NCBI RefSeq assembly: GCF_900215335.1
Contig: NZ_OCMT01000002.1
Location: 186,001 to 250,000 of the forward strand
Length of the DNA stretch: 64,000 bases
Direction: 5' to 3'
Source: Pedobacter xixiisoli
GTDB lineage: Bacteria; Bacteroidota; Bacteroidia; Sphingobacteriales; Sphingobacteriaceae
Under the pieces are notes generated by a model, which had not been told where the DNA came from, did not search any database, and saw only the letters and a program-made list of their open reading frames with translations. A program made the position numbers and the translations under genes. Shown in pieces: positions 51,352 to 60,927 of this stretch. Within the stretch, counting starts at the first letter, position 1. Every line of letters starts with the position of its first letter.

Positions 51352-54300
51352 TTAATAAGAATCCTCCGTACTAGAACTAATTAACGGAATACAAATAGTA
51401 GCAACTGTACCCAAACCACTTTTACCAGCACTTATCTCAAAATTTGCTACAGGTTGCTTATTTTGCACGTTAATCATCTCAATCCTTTCTCTAATAGAAG
51501 ACAAGCCAATAGAAGTTTCTTTTATTCCAATTTTTGTATTTGATTTAGCTTTATGATGAAAGCCTACCCCATTATCTTCTACCGTAATACAAATGCTTTG
51601 ATTTTGAAGTTGAATTTGAACACGTAAATGAGCATCTGGATTTCGGGAAACAATAAGCCCATGCAAAATTGCATTTTCTATTAATGGTTGCACTAACATC
51701 GGAGGTACCATATATTCTTTTAGATTCAACTTATTGTCTATCAAAAATTCATAACTGAATAAGTTGTTGTACCTAACCGATTCCAATTCTGTATATAAAA
51801 CAAGGGCTTTCCACTCCTTTTCTGCTGTAACTAAGCTTCTAGAAGAATTTTCAAGGATCAACCTGCTTAACGATGCAAATTTCTGTATCAGTCTAGAAGC
51901 GGCATTTTTTTCATTATCTAAAATATAAGATTCAATGGAGTTAAGTACATTAAAAATAAAGTGTGGATTCATTTGCGAGCGGATGGCTTTCAGTTCACTT
52001 TCTGACAGCCTTTGTTGAAAAGCAAATTGGTTACGGATAAAGTTTATCCTTCTTTTCAGCAATACTGCTACAACCAATACAACTGCAAATATGCAAAGTA
52101 TAACAAACCATTTTTTTTGGTACCAATAAGGCAAAACGGTGATGGCAAGTTGCTCTTCCAAACTAAAAACGTCATCGTTATTGCAACCTTTGATGTACAG
52201 CATATAGTTTCCATGAGGCATGCTACCCAACGCAATGTCTCCATTTTTTACCTGTTGCCATTGTTCGTCCTGACCTATTTTATAGTAGAATCTATTTTCT
52301 TGTGGCGCTGTGTAGCTATTAATTGCAAAGTGAATATTCACAATTTTGGTACCTGCCTCAAGCGTAATTGATTTCTGTTTATTTTCTACAACAATACTTT
52401 TTTCCCGTCCATCGGCATTGATATCCATCAAAACTACCTTCGGAACAGTCATATTTGACTTTACGTAGTAAGGATTAAACCTTGTCACATATCCACTATA
52501 ACTTAACAGGAAATGTCCGGTTTTATCAGTTTCAAAAAAACCATGCCCTTCGTATTGAAAAGGTAGACCGTTGTTGAAATTGAAATAGGTAAATTGCTTT
52601 TTTCTATCGTATTTAATAATGCCTTGTTGCGATGGAATCCACAAATATCCCAGTGTATCCATCAATACTCGCTTCACATAGTTTTCTGGCAAGCCCATCC
52701 TTTCATCAATCAACAATCCGATTTTATCAGCTTTATTAATCTTTAACAAACCTACATCAGAGGCAGCCCAAATCACATTCTGTTTATCCTGAACAATATC
52801 TGTTACCCAACTTACGTCGCATTCTTTGCCATCAATATCTTTAATTACAATTTTCTTAAAACTATCAGTTATTGAATTATAGACGCTGATTCCTTTAGTT
52901 GCACCTATCCAAAAATCGCCCTGTCTATCTATCAAACATGAATAAACCGAACCGTCAATATTTTTACCATCAGATTTGTAATGCTTAACAAATTTTTCTG
53001 TTTTGGGATTAAAAACATAGATTCCATTCTGCCTTGCCCTAATCCAAAAATTACCATCACTTCTTTTGTAAAGCTTAGAAACTGCAAGATTTTCTTTGAG
53101 GCTTAAATCTAACGGCGGAAAAAATAGCTGATAGCGATTACCTGTTTTTTTAACTAAACCAGAATCTGTACTAAACCAAAAATTCTTTCTATCATCTTGA
53201 TAAATACTATTTATAGACTTGCTCAAGAAGCTATTTGCTTTTTCTGGTATTTGCGATATGTGCGACAAAAACTTCCAACTCTTATCAAATACATAAATTC
53301 CTTTTGCATAATAACAGGTGACATAAAATTTATCTGCTGTTTCTAGCATGTTATTAGGTATGCCCAACAATTTCGGATTACTTAATTTAACCTGCTGATA
53401 TATAGGGATATTTTCGAAATTTTGATAATTAGGATCGATAATACTGATGCCGTTATCTGTTGACAGCCACAATCTATTTTGACGGTCTTTAGCCAAATGA
53501 AAAATATGAAAAGCACTTAAGGATGAAGGATTCAACTCGTTCGACACATACTCTTTCAGTTGATTATTTTTTAAATTTTTAAGAACAAAACCACCATTTA
53601 CGGCAATACATAGCCAATTCTGTTTAAAGTTATCAGTCCATTCTATGATACTATTTACACGTGTACCAGTAGCCTTAAACGAAGGAATATCGATTGGATG
53701 GATTTTATGGCTATTTGGCGGGAAATACTTCAATCCACTGCCAGCTTCGCCAATATAAATCGTTCCATCAGTACTTTGGTGAAATGCTAAAACATGGTCT
53801 TGCTCGCCATAATAGTTTACTATTTTAGTCTTTTGATTGACGGTGTACAAGCCATTATAACCTAGAGCCCACAACCTTTGCTGCTTGTCTTCTGCAATGT
53901 TGTGAAAAGCGGCAACATCCTGTTTTATACCATTTAATATAGTGGTGTAATTGGTAAAACGTTTTCTTTTATAATCAAACATTTGAACACCCTCCGTGGT
54001 AGCCAACCACAAATTCCCCTTGCTATCTATAAAAGGCACACAATTAAAATCAGATGCCAAGCTATTTTTATTCGATAGATTATTAAAAAAACTGACAGCT
54101 TTTCCTGTTATTGGATTAAAACGCGAAAGACCTTTTGCAGTACCTAGCCAAAGTTGCCCTTCTTGATCAGCTACAATGGTATTGATAGCATCATTACAGA
54201 TAGAAGTACTATCACCTAACTTATGCTTATATTCCTTGATTCCAGTGCCATCATATCGATTTAATCCCTTGTTTGTGGCTATCCAAATAATTCCATTTCG

Positions 54301-54468
54301 GTCTTCATAGGTGCATTTTACAGCATTGGTACTTAAACCGTCTTTTACAGTAATTTGGTTAAACTTTAAATTTGGAAACGACTGTGCGAGTGTAAAAAAA
54401 GGGATAAGAACCAAAAATAAACAGATGGCTAACAGCGCTTTAAACCTATAAATGATTTTGTTTCCCAT
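51352..54468 (-). CDS. Beta-propeller sensor histidine kinase, LytS type
   Basis: A 1038-residue membrane sensor. After a signal peptide or anchor (about 6-29) comes a long periplasmic part with two-component-regulator propeller repeats (NLWLATTEGVQMF; LWLSTDNGISIID; FWIGATKGISVYN) and a Y_Y_Y-type strand region (ENRFYYKIGQDEQW). A single membrane helix (about 770-800) leads to a His_kinase domain with H836 in SQMNPHFIFNVLNSIESYI and an HATPase motif EDNGVGFH. No DNA-binding domain is attached, so it needs a separate LytTR-type regulator, not seen here. It follows the TPR kinase gene by 24 bases. Confidence 0.92.
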   Translation of the reverse strand: MGNKIIYRFKALLAICLFLVLIPFFTLAQSFPNLKFNQITVKDGLSTNAVKCTYEDRNGIIWIATNKGLNRYDGTGIKEYKHKLGDSTSICNDAINTIVADQEGQLWLGTAKGLSRFNPITGKAVSFFNNLSNKNSLASDFNCVPFIDSKGNLWLATTEGVQMFDYKRKRFTNYTTILNGIKQDVAAFHNIAEDKQQRLWALGYNGLYTVNQKTKIVNYYGEQDHVLAFHQSTDGTIYIGEAGSGLKYFPPNSHKIHPIDIPSFKATGTRVNSIIEWTDNFKQNWLCIAVNGGFVLKNLKNNQLKEYVSNELNPSSLSAFHIFHLAKDRQNRLWLSTDNGISIIDPNYQNFENIPIYQQVKLSNPKLLGIPNNMLETADKFYVTCYYAKGIYVFDKSWKFLSHISQIPEKANSFLSKSINSIYQDDRKNFWFSTDSGLVKKTGNRYQLFFPPLDLSLKENLAVSKLYKRSDGNFWIRARQNGIYVFNPKTEKFVKHYKSDGKNIDGSVYSCLIDRQGDFWIGATKGISVYNSITDSFKKIVIKDIDGKECDVSWVTDIVQDKQNVIWAASDVGLLKINKADKIGLLIDERMGLPENYVKRVLMDTLGYLWIPSQQGIIKYDRKKQFTYFNFNNGLPFQYEGHGFFETDKTGHFLLSYSGYVTRFNPYYVKSNMTVPKVVLMDINADGREKSIVVENKQKSITLEAGTKIVNIHFAINSYTAPQENRFYYKIGQDEQWQQVKNGDIALGSMPHGNYMLYIKGCNNDDVFSLEEQLAITVLPYWYQKKWFVILCIFAVVLVVAVLLKRRINFIRNQFAFQQRLSESELKAIRSQMNPHFIFNVLNSIESYILDNEKNAASRLIQKFASLSRLILENSSRSLVTAEKEWKALVLYTELESVRYNNLFSYEFLIDNKLNLKEYMVPPMLVQPLIENAILHGLIVSRNPDAHLRVQIQLQNQSICITVEDNGVGFHHKAKSNTKIGIKETSIGLSSIRERIEMINVQNKQPVANFEISAGKSGLGTVATICIPLISSSTEDSY

Positions 54469-54492
54469 CTACCTACAAGGTCTTGTGTAACA

Positions 54493-56547
54493 TTAAGCCA
54501 AGGCATTTTCAAAATGAGGAAGAAAAATTTCAGCAATTGTTCCGCTACCTTCCGTTTTTGAACTTATTTTAAAGCTTGCAAAAAAATCTCGCTTTTGAGC
54601 ATTAATAATATTAATTCTTTCTCTTATAGACGCTAAACCCATAGATTTTTCTTTTATTCCTACTTTTACAGTAGCTTTCTTTGCGTTCGCAATTCCATTT
54701 CCATTATCCATTACCGTAATACAAATACCTTCGTGATGTTTTTTAAGTTGAACTTCTATATGAGCACCTGGTTTAGGATTAACAATAATGCCATGTAAAA
54801 TTGCATTTTCAATTAATGGCTGTATAAGCATTGGTGGTAAGAGCAAAGTTTTTAGTTGCAAAGCTTCATCAGCATCGAAATTGAAACTGAAGGAATTGTT
54901 ATAGCGCATCGCTTCAAGTTCGGTGTACAACTTCAAAGCTTTCCATTCCCTATCGGCAGTAACCAAACTTCTGGTAGAATTCTCTAAAATCAACCTACTT
55001 AAAGAAGCAAATTTTTGTATCAACCTAGAAGCGGTTTGCTTATCATTATCCATGATATAGGATTCGATGGAGTTTAGCACATTGAAAATAAAATGTGGAT
55101 TCATTTGTGAACGAATTGCTTTTAACTCGCTTTCAAATAATTTACTTTGGTGCAACAGTTCTTTTGCTTGCTCTTCTGCTTCTCTTTTCTGAAGTTTATT
55201 TTTCATTCTCAACTCAGCAATTCGATATCGATTTAAGAAGTAAATAAATATGGTAATCATCAATATCACCACTAAACCTGCATAGAGGTAAATTTGCTGG
55301 GTTTTAATTTTTGAAAGCGCTTGTGCTTGCTTGTATTTTTCTTCCTTTTTCTGGAAAGCAAATTGAGCCTCCAGATTTGCTATTTTGTTTTTGCTTTCTT
55401 GAGAATGAAGCGAATCTTGCGCCTTATAATGTAATTTTAAGTTAGTAAGCGCTTCCTTGTAATCCCCAATATATTCGCAGAATTTAGCATATTCTATGGT
55501 AAACAGAGATATCAATTCCGTTTGGTTGCCTTGCTTGCTAGTTGCAATGCATTTTTTAAAATATTTGTTTGCATCAGCAAGCATTTGCGCCTTGTTTAGC
55601 CCTAGTTTACGCTGCACTAATGCTAATTTGGCGGGATCTTGAACAATCTGAAATAACGTATATCCAAAATTACCTGTATTAGCAATTGCATTGATATGAA
55701 GCGGAGCTATCTTGTCCCAAATTGCCTTTGCTTTTTGAAGATACTCGATTTGTTTTAATGGTTCATCCGCAAAGCAATCTACCATTTGGGTGTACATCAA
55801 TGCTTTGCCCATTTCATTCCCTAACTTTTCGTATATATTTAATGCAGCGGTATAATATGGTTTAGCACTTACGGTATTTCCATTAAAAGCATAGCAATTT
55901 CCCAAAGTTTCTAGGTTTTTTGCTTCGTTTGAGGGCTCATTTATTTTTTTAAAAATGAAATCAGCTTTTTTTGCGTAAATGATTGCCTTTTCAAAATCAT
56001 GTTGTTGCGTAAATATGGTGGCTATGTTGCTGTGACAAACTGCAATAAGACTGCTATCTTTAACTTTTTCTGCTATATGCAACGCTCTAAAAGTATATTT
56101 TGCAGCTTCTACATATTTACTTGTACGTTGATAAACCGCACCAATATTATTTAAACTAGAAACCATCCCAACTTCATCCCCATTTTTTTTACACAGTTGA
56201 TAAAGGGACTGGTTGCTTTTTAATGCTTTGTCATTCTCTCCTAAATACATTTGTAAAGCCGCGATATTGATTAGTGCACGAGCAATACCGTCATTATATT
56301 TTATTTTTTTAGCGAGCTCGTGAGCTTGACTAGCATAACTTAGTGCCTGAACAGGATTTATATCCTCCAACAAATTACAAAGCTGATTAAACAGTTTTAC
56401 CTTACCGGTATCTGCTTTGGCAACTTTTAATTGCTGTTTTAACGAAGTAGTGTCTTGCGCATTACTAACTGAAATGTTAATCAGCAAAATAAATATACTC
56501 AATAAGGTAATGATTTTCCTATCAAAAAAGTGGTATGTCGGTATCAT
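54493..56547 (-). CDS. TPR-sensor histidine kinase, LytS type
   Basis: A 684-residue protein: signal peptide (about 1-30), a set of TPR helices over roughly 45-400 (ALINIAALQMYLGENDKALK; SLNNIGAVYQRTSKYVEAAK), one membrane helix near 425-445, a coiled linker, and a His_kinase domain with H485 in SQMNPHFIFNVLNSIESYI and MDNGNGI in the HATPase. The kinase half is nearly identical to that of the propeller kinase just downstream. Sensor halves are unrelated. This looks like duplication of one kinase module joined to different sensors. Confidence 0.92.
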   Translation of the reverse strand: MIPTYHFFDRKIITLLSIFILLINISVSNAQDTTSLKQQLKVAKADTGKVKLFNQLCNLLEDINPVQALSYASQAHELAKKIKYNDGIARALINIAALQMYLGENDKALKSNQSLYQLCKKNGDEVGMVSSLNNIGAVYQRTSKYVEAAKYTFRALHIAEKVKDSSLIAVCHSNIATIFTQQHDFEKAIIYAKKADFIFKKINEPSNEAKNLETLGNCYAFNGNTVSAKPYYTAALNIYEKLGNEMGKALMYTQMVDCFADEPLKQIEYLQKAKAIWDKIAPLHINAIANTGNFGYTLFQIVQDPAKLALVQRKLGLNKAQMLADANKYFKKCIATSKQGNQTELISLFTIEYAKFCEYIGDYKEALTNLKLHYKAQDSLHSQESKNKIANLEAQFAFQKKEEKYKQAQALSKIKTQQIYLYAGLVVILMITIFIYFLNRYRIAELRMKNKLQKREAEEQAKELLHQSKLFESELKAIRSQMNPHFIFNVLNSIESYIMDNDKQTASRLIQKFASLSRLILENSTRSLVTADREWKALKLYTELEAMRYNNSFSFNFDADEALQLKTLLLPPMLIQPLIENAILHGIIVNPKPGAHIEVQLKKHHEGICITVMDNGNGIANAKKATVKVGIKEKSMGLASIRERINIINAQKRDFFASFKISSKTEGSGTIAEIFLPHFENALA

Positions 56548-56902
56548 AGCAAAGTATCTAAAAATGAATTAGATTTCATCAGTCAAAATACCTTAACATT
56601 ATTAAATTAACTGCAAATTTAACTAAGCTATACTGGTTGTTTACTCATTTATAATGCCTATTCGCTCAAGACGGTTTTAGAGCACCTAAAAGCACCGCTA
56701 GTTTATATCTGAAATTCGATTTGTTTTCGACTAGCTAAATAGAGATTGAATTTCATAGCATTAGCTTTCTGTATAACTTCACTCATTTCCAGCCACACTT
56801 TGCTCATTGAAATACCACTTACAATCATTACATCAAAACCCTAATAATTAGGTTGATAAATTTGGTAAAGGATAAAAATTCAATTCTAATCAATTAAAAA
56901 TT
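56548..56902. other. Intergenic region with promoter at its right end
   Basis: 355 bases with no gene found, between divergent genes: the TPR kinase (leftward) and the secreted protein (rightward). The right end holds the promoter candidate described at 56826-56864. No stable hairpin or repeat was noticed in the rest. Confidence 0.5.
56826..56864 (+). promoter_or_regulatory. Promoter with CATTA element and TAAATTTG
   Basis: CATTACATCAAAACC at 56826-56840 and a perfect TAnnTTTG (TAAATTTG) at 56857-56864, 38 bases before the ATG at 56903. The distance from CATTA to TTTG (35 bases) equals that at 58721-58759 and 63714-63752. Confidence 0.5.
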
Positions 56903-57925
56903 ATGATCATGAAAGCGAACATCAACAGCTTAATAAGAGCAACGGTAACATTATGCCTTTTAATTATGATGGGCTTTAACGTTGACGCCCAAGTAGGCCC
57001 AAAATTAATCAGGAAGAAAAAAGTAGATCCTATGGAAGGAAAGGTTAAGCCAATAATGACTTCTCCTGTTGCGGGATCTACGATAGATGGGCCATTTGTG
57101 ATGGTTGGCAAAGCAGAACCTAATACTTTTATTAACCTGTATGTAACTCCTATTTATAGAGAACCAACTAGCTCATCTGGAAAACCAGTTCTAGTAGTAA
57201 GTACACCGAAGCATAAACCTCAACACTTTAGTATTAAAGCAGATGAGAAAGGTGTATGGCAAAGCCCGGTAATAGAAGTATTGTTTGACAGTAAAACAAG
57301 CAATAGGAGAATATTTGCTTTTGTCTCGCAAACTTGGGGAACTGACAGATATGATAGCAAGCAGATCGAATACTTCGCATCTCCAAAATTAACGATGATT
57401 ATGGCTCCTATGAAGGTTCCTGCAAAGCATAACGAAGAAGAAAAATCGTCGGGACAGCCTGAAAAAGATGAAGGGATAGTTAAAGGCGGTAGCGATAATT
57501 TACCTTTTAAAATTGCAGCTCCGTCCAATAACAAATACGTTGCTCGTGATCGCTTCACCATTGCTGGGATTGCGCCAGATGGGGCGAATGTAAAAGTAGA
57601 AGTACGTTATTTCGGCTATAGAAGTAAATCGAACATTACCATTCAAAACTTTGGGCCTGTATTTTTTCCAGGTGTGGATAAAAACACCACCACAGTTAAC
57701 GACGCACATTGGGCAACTTACACCATTAGAAGCAAACGAATGGCTGGCTTTGGCGAAAGTGGACTTTGGGCTACTGATGAAATCGAATTTATCAGAAAAA
57801 TTGATGGTTACTCTTGCTGGGCGAATTCGTACACGATTACCGCAAGTTTAATTGACGCTAACGGCAAATCTGTAAGACCAATTAAAGTTAATGTAACCCG
57901 TATGAATACAGTTGCAGTTAAATAA
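56903..57925 (+). CDS. Secreted protein with Ig-like repeats
   Basis: A 340-residue exported protein: signal peptide about 1-30 (ending DAQ). Residues 50-150 form a beta-sandwich-like region (TSPVAGSTIDGPFVMVGKAEPN; FSIKADEKGVW), and a second at about 200-335 (RDRFTIAGIAPDGANVKVEVRY; YTITASLIDANGKSV), separated by a Lys/Glu-rich linker. This resembles bacterial Ig-like or adhesion modules; no enzyme motif is present. The ATG at 56909 would also fit. It is followed 7 bases later by another secreted-protein gene. Confidence 0.7.
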   Translation: MIMKANINSLIRATVTLCLLIMMGFNVDAQVGPKLIRKKKVDPMEGKVKPIMTSPVAGSTIDGPFVMVGKAEPNTFINLYVTPIYREPTSSSGKPVLVVSTPKHKPQHFSIKADEKGVWQSPVIEVLFDSKTSNRRIFAFVSQTWGTDRYDSKQIEYFASPKLTMIMAPMKVPAKHNEEEKSSGQPEKDEGIVKGGSDNLPFKIAAPSNNKYVARDRFTIAGIAPDGANVKVEVRYFGYRSKSNITIQNFGPVFFPGVDKNTTTVNDAHWATYTIRSKRMAGFGESGLWATDEIEFIRKIDGYSCWANSYTITASLIDANGKSVRPIKVNVTRMNTVAVK

Positions 57926-57932
57926 AGGTGTT

Positions 57933-58592
57933 ATGAAAAACTTCATCTTGCTAAAAATCCTGTTCTTGATGCTGGGCAACATCAGCATGGCCCAAGAAAT
58001 ACCAACTTGTATAAAAAATCTGAATACGGCAAATACGCTCACTACAACCAAGTTTGTACGAACAATCAATTTGAAAGGCAATAGAATTGTTTACGAATTT
58101 GCTATCGTGAGTAAGAGACAATGCATGGATTGCCCAAACGGCACCGTATTTTACGATAGCAATTGCAACCAAATAGCAAGTTTTATCATGGGCAGAGGAT
58201 CTAGTGTGTACATACGTTACGGTTATACTGCTTTTGAGCTTGGTAAAACTGGCGGTTATCCTAACATCAAGTATTTAGAAAAGTTTGAACCTGCACCTAG
58301 CTGTATTGCAAAGGCGGTTGACAATGTAGATTCTTTAAATCGGGTTGGTGTAACACGGGTTTTGCAAGTACGTATAAAAGATAAAACCTTGTATCATTTT
58401 GAACACGCTATAGCAAAGGAAAAAGTGAACTGCAAAGATTGTTCTAACACTTTTAAATACTACGATGAAAATTGTAACCTCGCAGCAACTTTTACCGTAG
58501 GTGGCATTGCTGGAGCAAAAGCTAGCGAAGGCTTTACATCTAGCGATTTTTACAATAAGCGAACCATACAAATTCTATGGAATAAGAATTAA
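57933..58592 (+). CDS. Secreted protein with duplicated Cys-rich motif
   Basis: A 219-residue exported protein from the ATG at 57933 (signal about 1-20, ending MAQE); seven upstream codons are open but overlap the previous gene. The mature part has two similar halves, each with Cys-x-x-Cys followed by FYD or YYD, then NCN and an aromatic/acidic strand: CMDCPNGTVFYDSNCNQIASF and CKDCSNTFKYYDENCNLAATF. Six or more Cys suggest disulfides in the periplasm or outside. No family recognised. Co-transcribed with the gene at 56903. Confidence 0.7.
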   Translation: MKNFILLKILFLMLGNISMAQEIPTCIKNLNTANTLTTTKFVRTINLKGNRIVYEFAIVSKRQCMDCPNGTVFYDSNCNQIASFIMGRGSSVYIRYGYTAFELGKTGGYPNIKYLEKFEPAPSCIAKAVDNVDSLNRVGVTRVLQVRIKDKTLYHFEHAIAKEKVNCKDCSNTFKYYDENCNLAATFTVGGIAGAKASEGFTSSDFYNKRTIQILWNKN

Positions 58593-58613
58593 CGTTTCCT
58601 GTTAGTTGATAGT

Positions 58614-58649
58614 TGGGTTAAGCGTGGATACGTTTAACCCATTTTATGC
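58614..58649 (+). terminator. Terminator after the secreted-protein pair
   Basis: TGGGTTAA-GCG pairs with CG-TTTAACCCA, eleven base pairs with one G-T, then ATTTTATGCTTT, 22 bases after the stop codon. Confidence 0.55.
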
Positions 58650-58720
58650 TTTAAAATTAACGTAAAATCAAATTCACTCACAGATAGTTACACTTCGCTC
58701 AGTTAAAAGTATAATCCAAT

Positions 58721-58759
58721 CATTATCAAAAAATGTAAGGTTTGAGCTAGCTAAGTTTG
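58721..58759 (+). promoter_or_regulatory. Promoter with CATTATCAAAAAATG and TAAGTTTG
   Basis: CATTATCAAAAAATG at 58721-58735, TAAGTTTG (perfect TAnnTTTG) at 58752-58759, ATG at 58797. The CATTA-to-TTTG distance is 35 bases, as in the two other copies. Confidence 0.5.
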
Positions 58760-58796
58760 AGTAGTTAACTATTAGATAATCTCAAATCTTAGAACA

Positions 58797-59543
58797 ATGA
58801 AAAAATTACTTTCTATATCATTCTGTATCTTCTTGATTGCCATATCGTGTAAAAAAGATAAAACTCCTGCTGAAGAAAAAGAGGTGGTTAAAGGGAATAT
58901 TAAACAGGTGATCGAAACCGTAAATGGTATTACCTATAAAATATTTACAGATGTAAGCACAACCAGTTTTAAAGGAATCTTAGTTGTGGGCAGTGGCAAC
59001 GACGAAAATAATCCGTCAGAAGGAGCTATTAATGGAGCATCGGAAACTGCATTATGCGAAAAAGCAGCCGCTAATGGTTATGCAGCTGCTATTGTCAAAT
59101 ATCAAAAGCCAGCTGCTGGTGCCGATTGGAACAGTCGTGCTAAATTAATGGGCGAAGATTTTAACAAAGCCATTGTGGGCATTTCGGGCAAATACGGTAT
59201 CGATAAAAATAGATCGGTAGTTGCTGGGTTTTCTTACACCTCGTTTATGCTGTTTACCGATATTTCTTTAAACACTACGTTGAGCTACACCAAAGGTTTG
59301 TTGGGTGCTTGTGGTGCAACTGGAACTTGGAACGCACAAAACTTCAAAATTCCAATTTTTGCCATTAATTGCAGTGGCAATTTCGAAAACAACTTTAACG
59401 GCAAAGCACTTTACGATCAAATCCCAGCCAATTCTCCGATTAAAGCTAAAAGCGAAGGTGTAACCGATAACAATTGCAATAGTCATTGTGGCGGCAATTG
59501 GACCGATAAAATGTACACTAAAATGGTGGCCTGGCTGCAATAA
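58797..59543 (+). CDS. Lipoprotein, alpha/beta-hydrolase-like
   Basis: A 248-residue lipoprotein (signal MKKLLSISFCIFLIAISC, Cys18, then KKDK). The rest has an alpha/beta-hydrolase-like order: FKGILVVGSGNDENN, NGYAAAIVKYQKP, an elbow VVAGFSYTSF with S146 (G-F-S-Y-T in place of G-x-S-x-G), and IFAINCSGNFENN. Late NSHCGGNW may supply His. A poly-ester, carbohydrate-ester or inactive role are all possible. It is the first gene of a lipoprotein array with the same CKKD N-terminal pattern. Confidence 0.65.
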   Translation: MKKLLSISFCIFLIAISCKKDKTPAEEKEVVKGNIKQVIETVNGITYKIFTDVSTTSFKGILVVGSGNDENNPSEGAINGASETALCEKAAANGYAAAIVKYQKPAAGADWNSRAKLMGEDFNKAIVGISGKYGIDKNRSVVAGFSYTSFMLFTDISLNTTLSYTKGLLGACGATGTWNAQNFKIPIFAINCSGNFENNFNGKALYDQIPANSPIKAKSEGVTDNNCNSHCGGNWTDKMYTKMVAWLQ

Positions 59544-59569
59544 GACAGATTTACTTATTAAATAAAAAG

Positions 59570-60235
59570 ATGATGAAAAACTTAAGTAACCTATTCGCTA
59601 AAACGCTCCTCATATTTTCTGCATTGTTTGTGTTGGCATCTTGTAAGAAAGATAAGGCTGTAGAAAAAGACGACGATAAGATAGATTTTACAAAATATTA
59701 TATTACCGGAGAATACGAAACCTATGGTACACGTAATGGATATGTGTACACTTTCGGAACACTAATGAAAGTTACAAGTTCCTCTGTGGGCTCTTCTAAT
59801 TCTGGTAGTTATACATATACAGATGGTAATTTACGCATTACCCACGAAAATAATCAATCTTACACACTTAAAATTGCGAACGGCGTCATTACCAGCAGCG
59901 ACGCCCCAGCGCTTATTACTTATCATTTACAAAAAATACCTGATGCTGATGCTTTTGCAGGCAAAAACTTTAAGGGTACAGTAGCTACAAATGGACTTGC
60001 TAATGGCAAATCGTGTTTAATCAAATTTACTACTGCGGGCAAATTTACGGTAAGTATCGATGGTTTTGGACAAACTGGTAATGGCGCAGACTACACTTTA
60101 CAGAACAATGGTGTAGCTACGGCAAACACAGGTAACGAAGGCAGGCTACATCTCATGACTTTAGCCGATGGTAAGCTTTACTATTCACAATCAACTCAAA
60201 ACACCCATTACTACGGGGTGCTAACATTACAATAA
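59570..60235 (+). CDS. CKKD-type lipoprotein, array member 1
   Basis: A 221-residue lipoprotein (Cys25 in LASCKKDK; an alternative ATG is 3 bases on). A first part (FTKYYITGEYETYG) ends in YTYTDGNLRIT. The conserved second half runs YHLQKIPDADAFAGKNFKG, then GKSCLIKFTT, SIDGFGQTGNGADYTL, GRLHLMTLADGKLYYSQ and YYGVLTLQ. The pattern suggests a small beta-barrel. No known family; its function is unknown. It shares the second half with the next gene and is co-directional with five other lipoprotein or secreted-protein genes. Confidence 0.65.
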   Translation: MMKNLSNLFAKTLLIFSALFVLASCKKDKAVEKDDDKIDFTKYYITGEYETYGTRNGYVYTFGTLMKVTSSSVGSSNSGSYTYTDGNLRITHENNQSYTLKIANGVITSSDAPALITYHLQKIPDADAFAGKNFKGTVATNGLANGKSCLIKFTTAGKFTVSIDGFGQTGNGADYTLQNNGVATANTGNEGRLHLMTLADGKLYYSQSTQNTHYYGVLTLQ

Positions 60236-60249
60236 AATGAGAAGCAATC

Positions 60250-60909
60250 ATGAAAAACCTAAAAATAGTTATAATGCTGTTAATTCTTGGAAGCTTTACG
60301 GCATGTAAAAAAGATAGAAGCACTCAACTGGAAGACAGTTTTGACCCCACAAAATATTATATTACCGGAGAAGAAGCATCTATCGGTGGTGGTTCATCAC
60401 CAACCAGTTATGTGTACTGTTTCTTTGCCAATGCCAAAACCTACACTACTTCGCAAGGGGGCTACAATTCTGATAACCCAAATTACACCTACACCGATGG
60501 CGTAATTAAAATAGGCAGCTTAACTTTTACCATAGCCAACGACGTAGTCACCAGCTGTAACAATGCAAACTACAGATCTTATCATTTACAAAAAATACCC
60601 GATGCCGATGCCTTTGCGGGTAAAACATTTAAAGGCACAGTGGCTACCAACGGGCTGGCCAACGGAAAATCGTGCTTAATAAAATACACCACCGACAAAA
60701 AATTTACTGTAAGTATTGATGGTTTTGGGCAAACTGGCACTGGTGCAGATTATACTTTGCAAAACAATGGCGTAGCCACTGCCAGAACTGGTAACGAAGG
60801 TCGTTTACACCTCATGACCATCGGCGACGGAAAACTCTACTATTCGCAAATAAGCGGTATGGGCACAACAAATTATGCTCATTACTACGGTGTATTAACA
60901 TTGCAATAA
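60250..60909 (+). CDS. CKKD-type lipoprotein, array member 2
   Basis: A 219-residue lipoprotein with Cys19 (SFTACKKD). It is the closest relative of member 1: from YHLQKIPDADAFAGKTFKG to GDGKLYYSQ only about one residue in ten differs, while the DNA differs at many third codon positions. The first part (NYTYTDGVIKIGSLTFTI) is more divergent. This says the second half is under protein-level selection. It follows member 1 by 14 bases. Confidence 0.65.
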   Translation: MKNLKIVIMLLILGSFTACKKDRSTQLEDSFDPTKYYITGEEASIGGGSSPTSYVYCFFANAKTYTTSQGGYNSDNPNYTYTDGVIKIGSLTFTIANDVVTSCNNANYRSYHLQKIPDADAFAGKTFKGTVATNGLANGKSCLIKYTTDKKFTVSIDGFGQTGTGADYTLQNNGVATARTGNEGRLHLMTIGDGKLYYSQISGMGTTNYAHYYGVLTLQ

Positions 60910-60927
60910 AACTTAAATAATACAACC

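Noticed and set aside
59935..60790. Repeated DNA blocks as a CRISPR-like or minisatellite array
   Set aside because: The blocks are two paralogous coding segments differing mostly at third codon positions, not regular spacered repeats.
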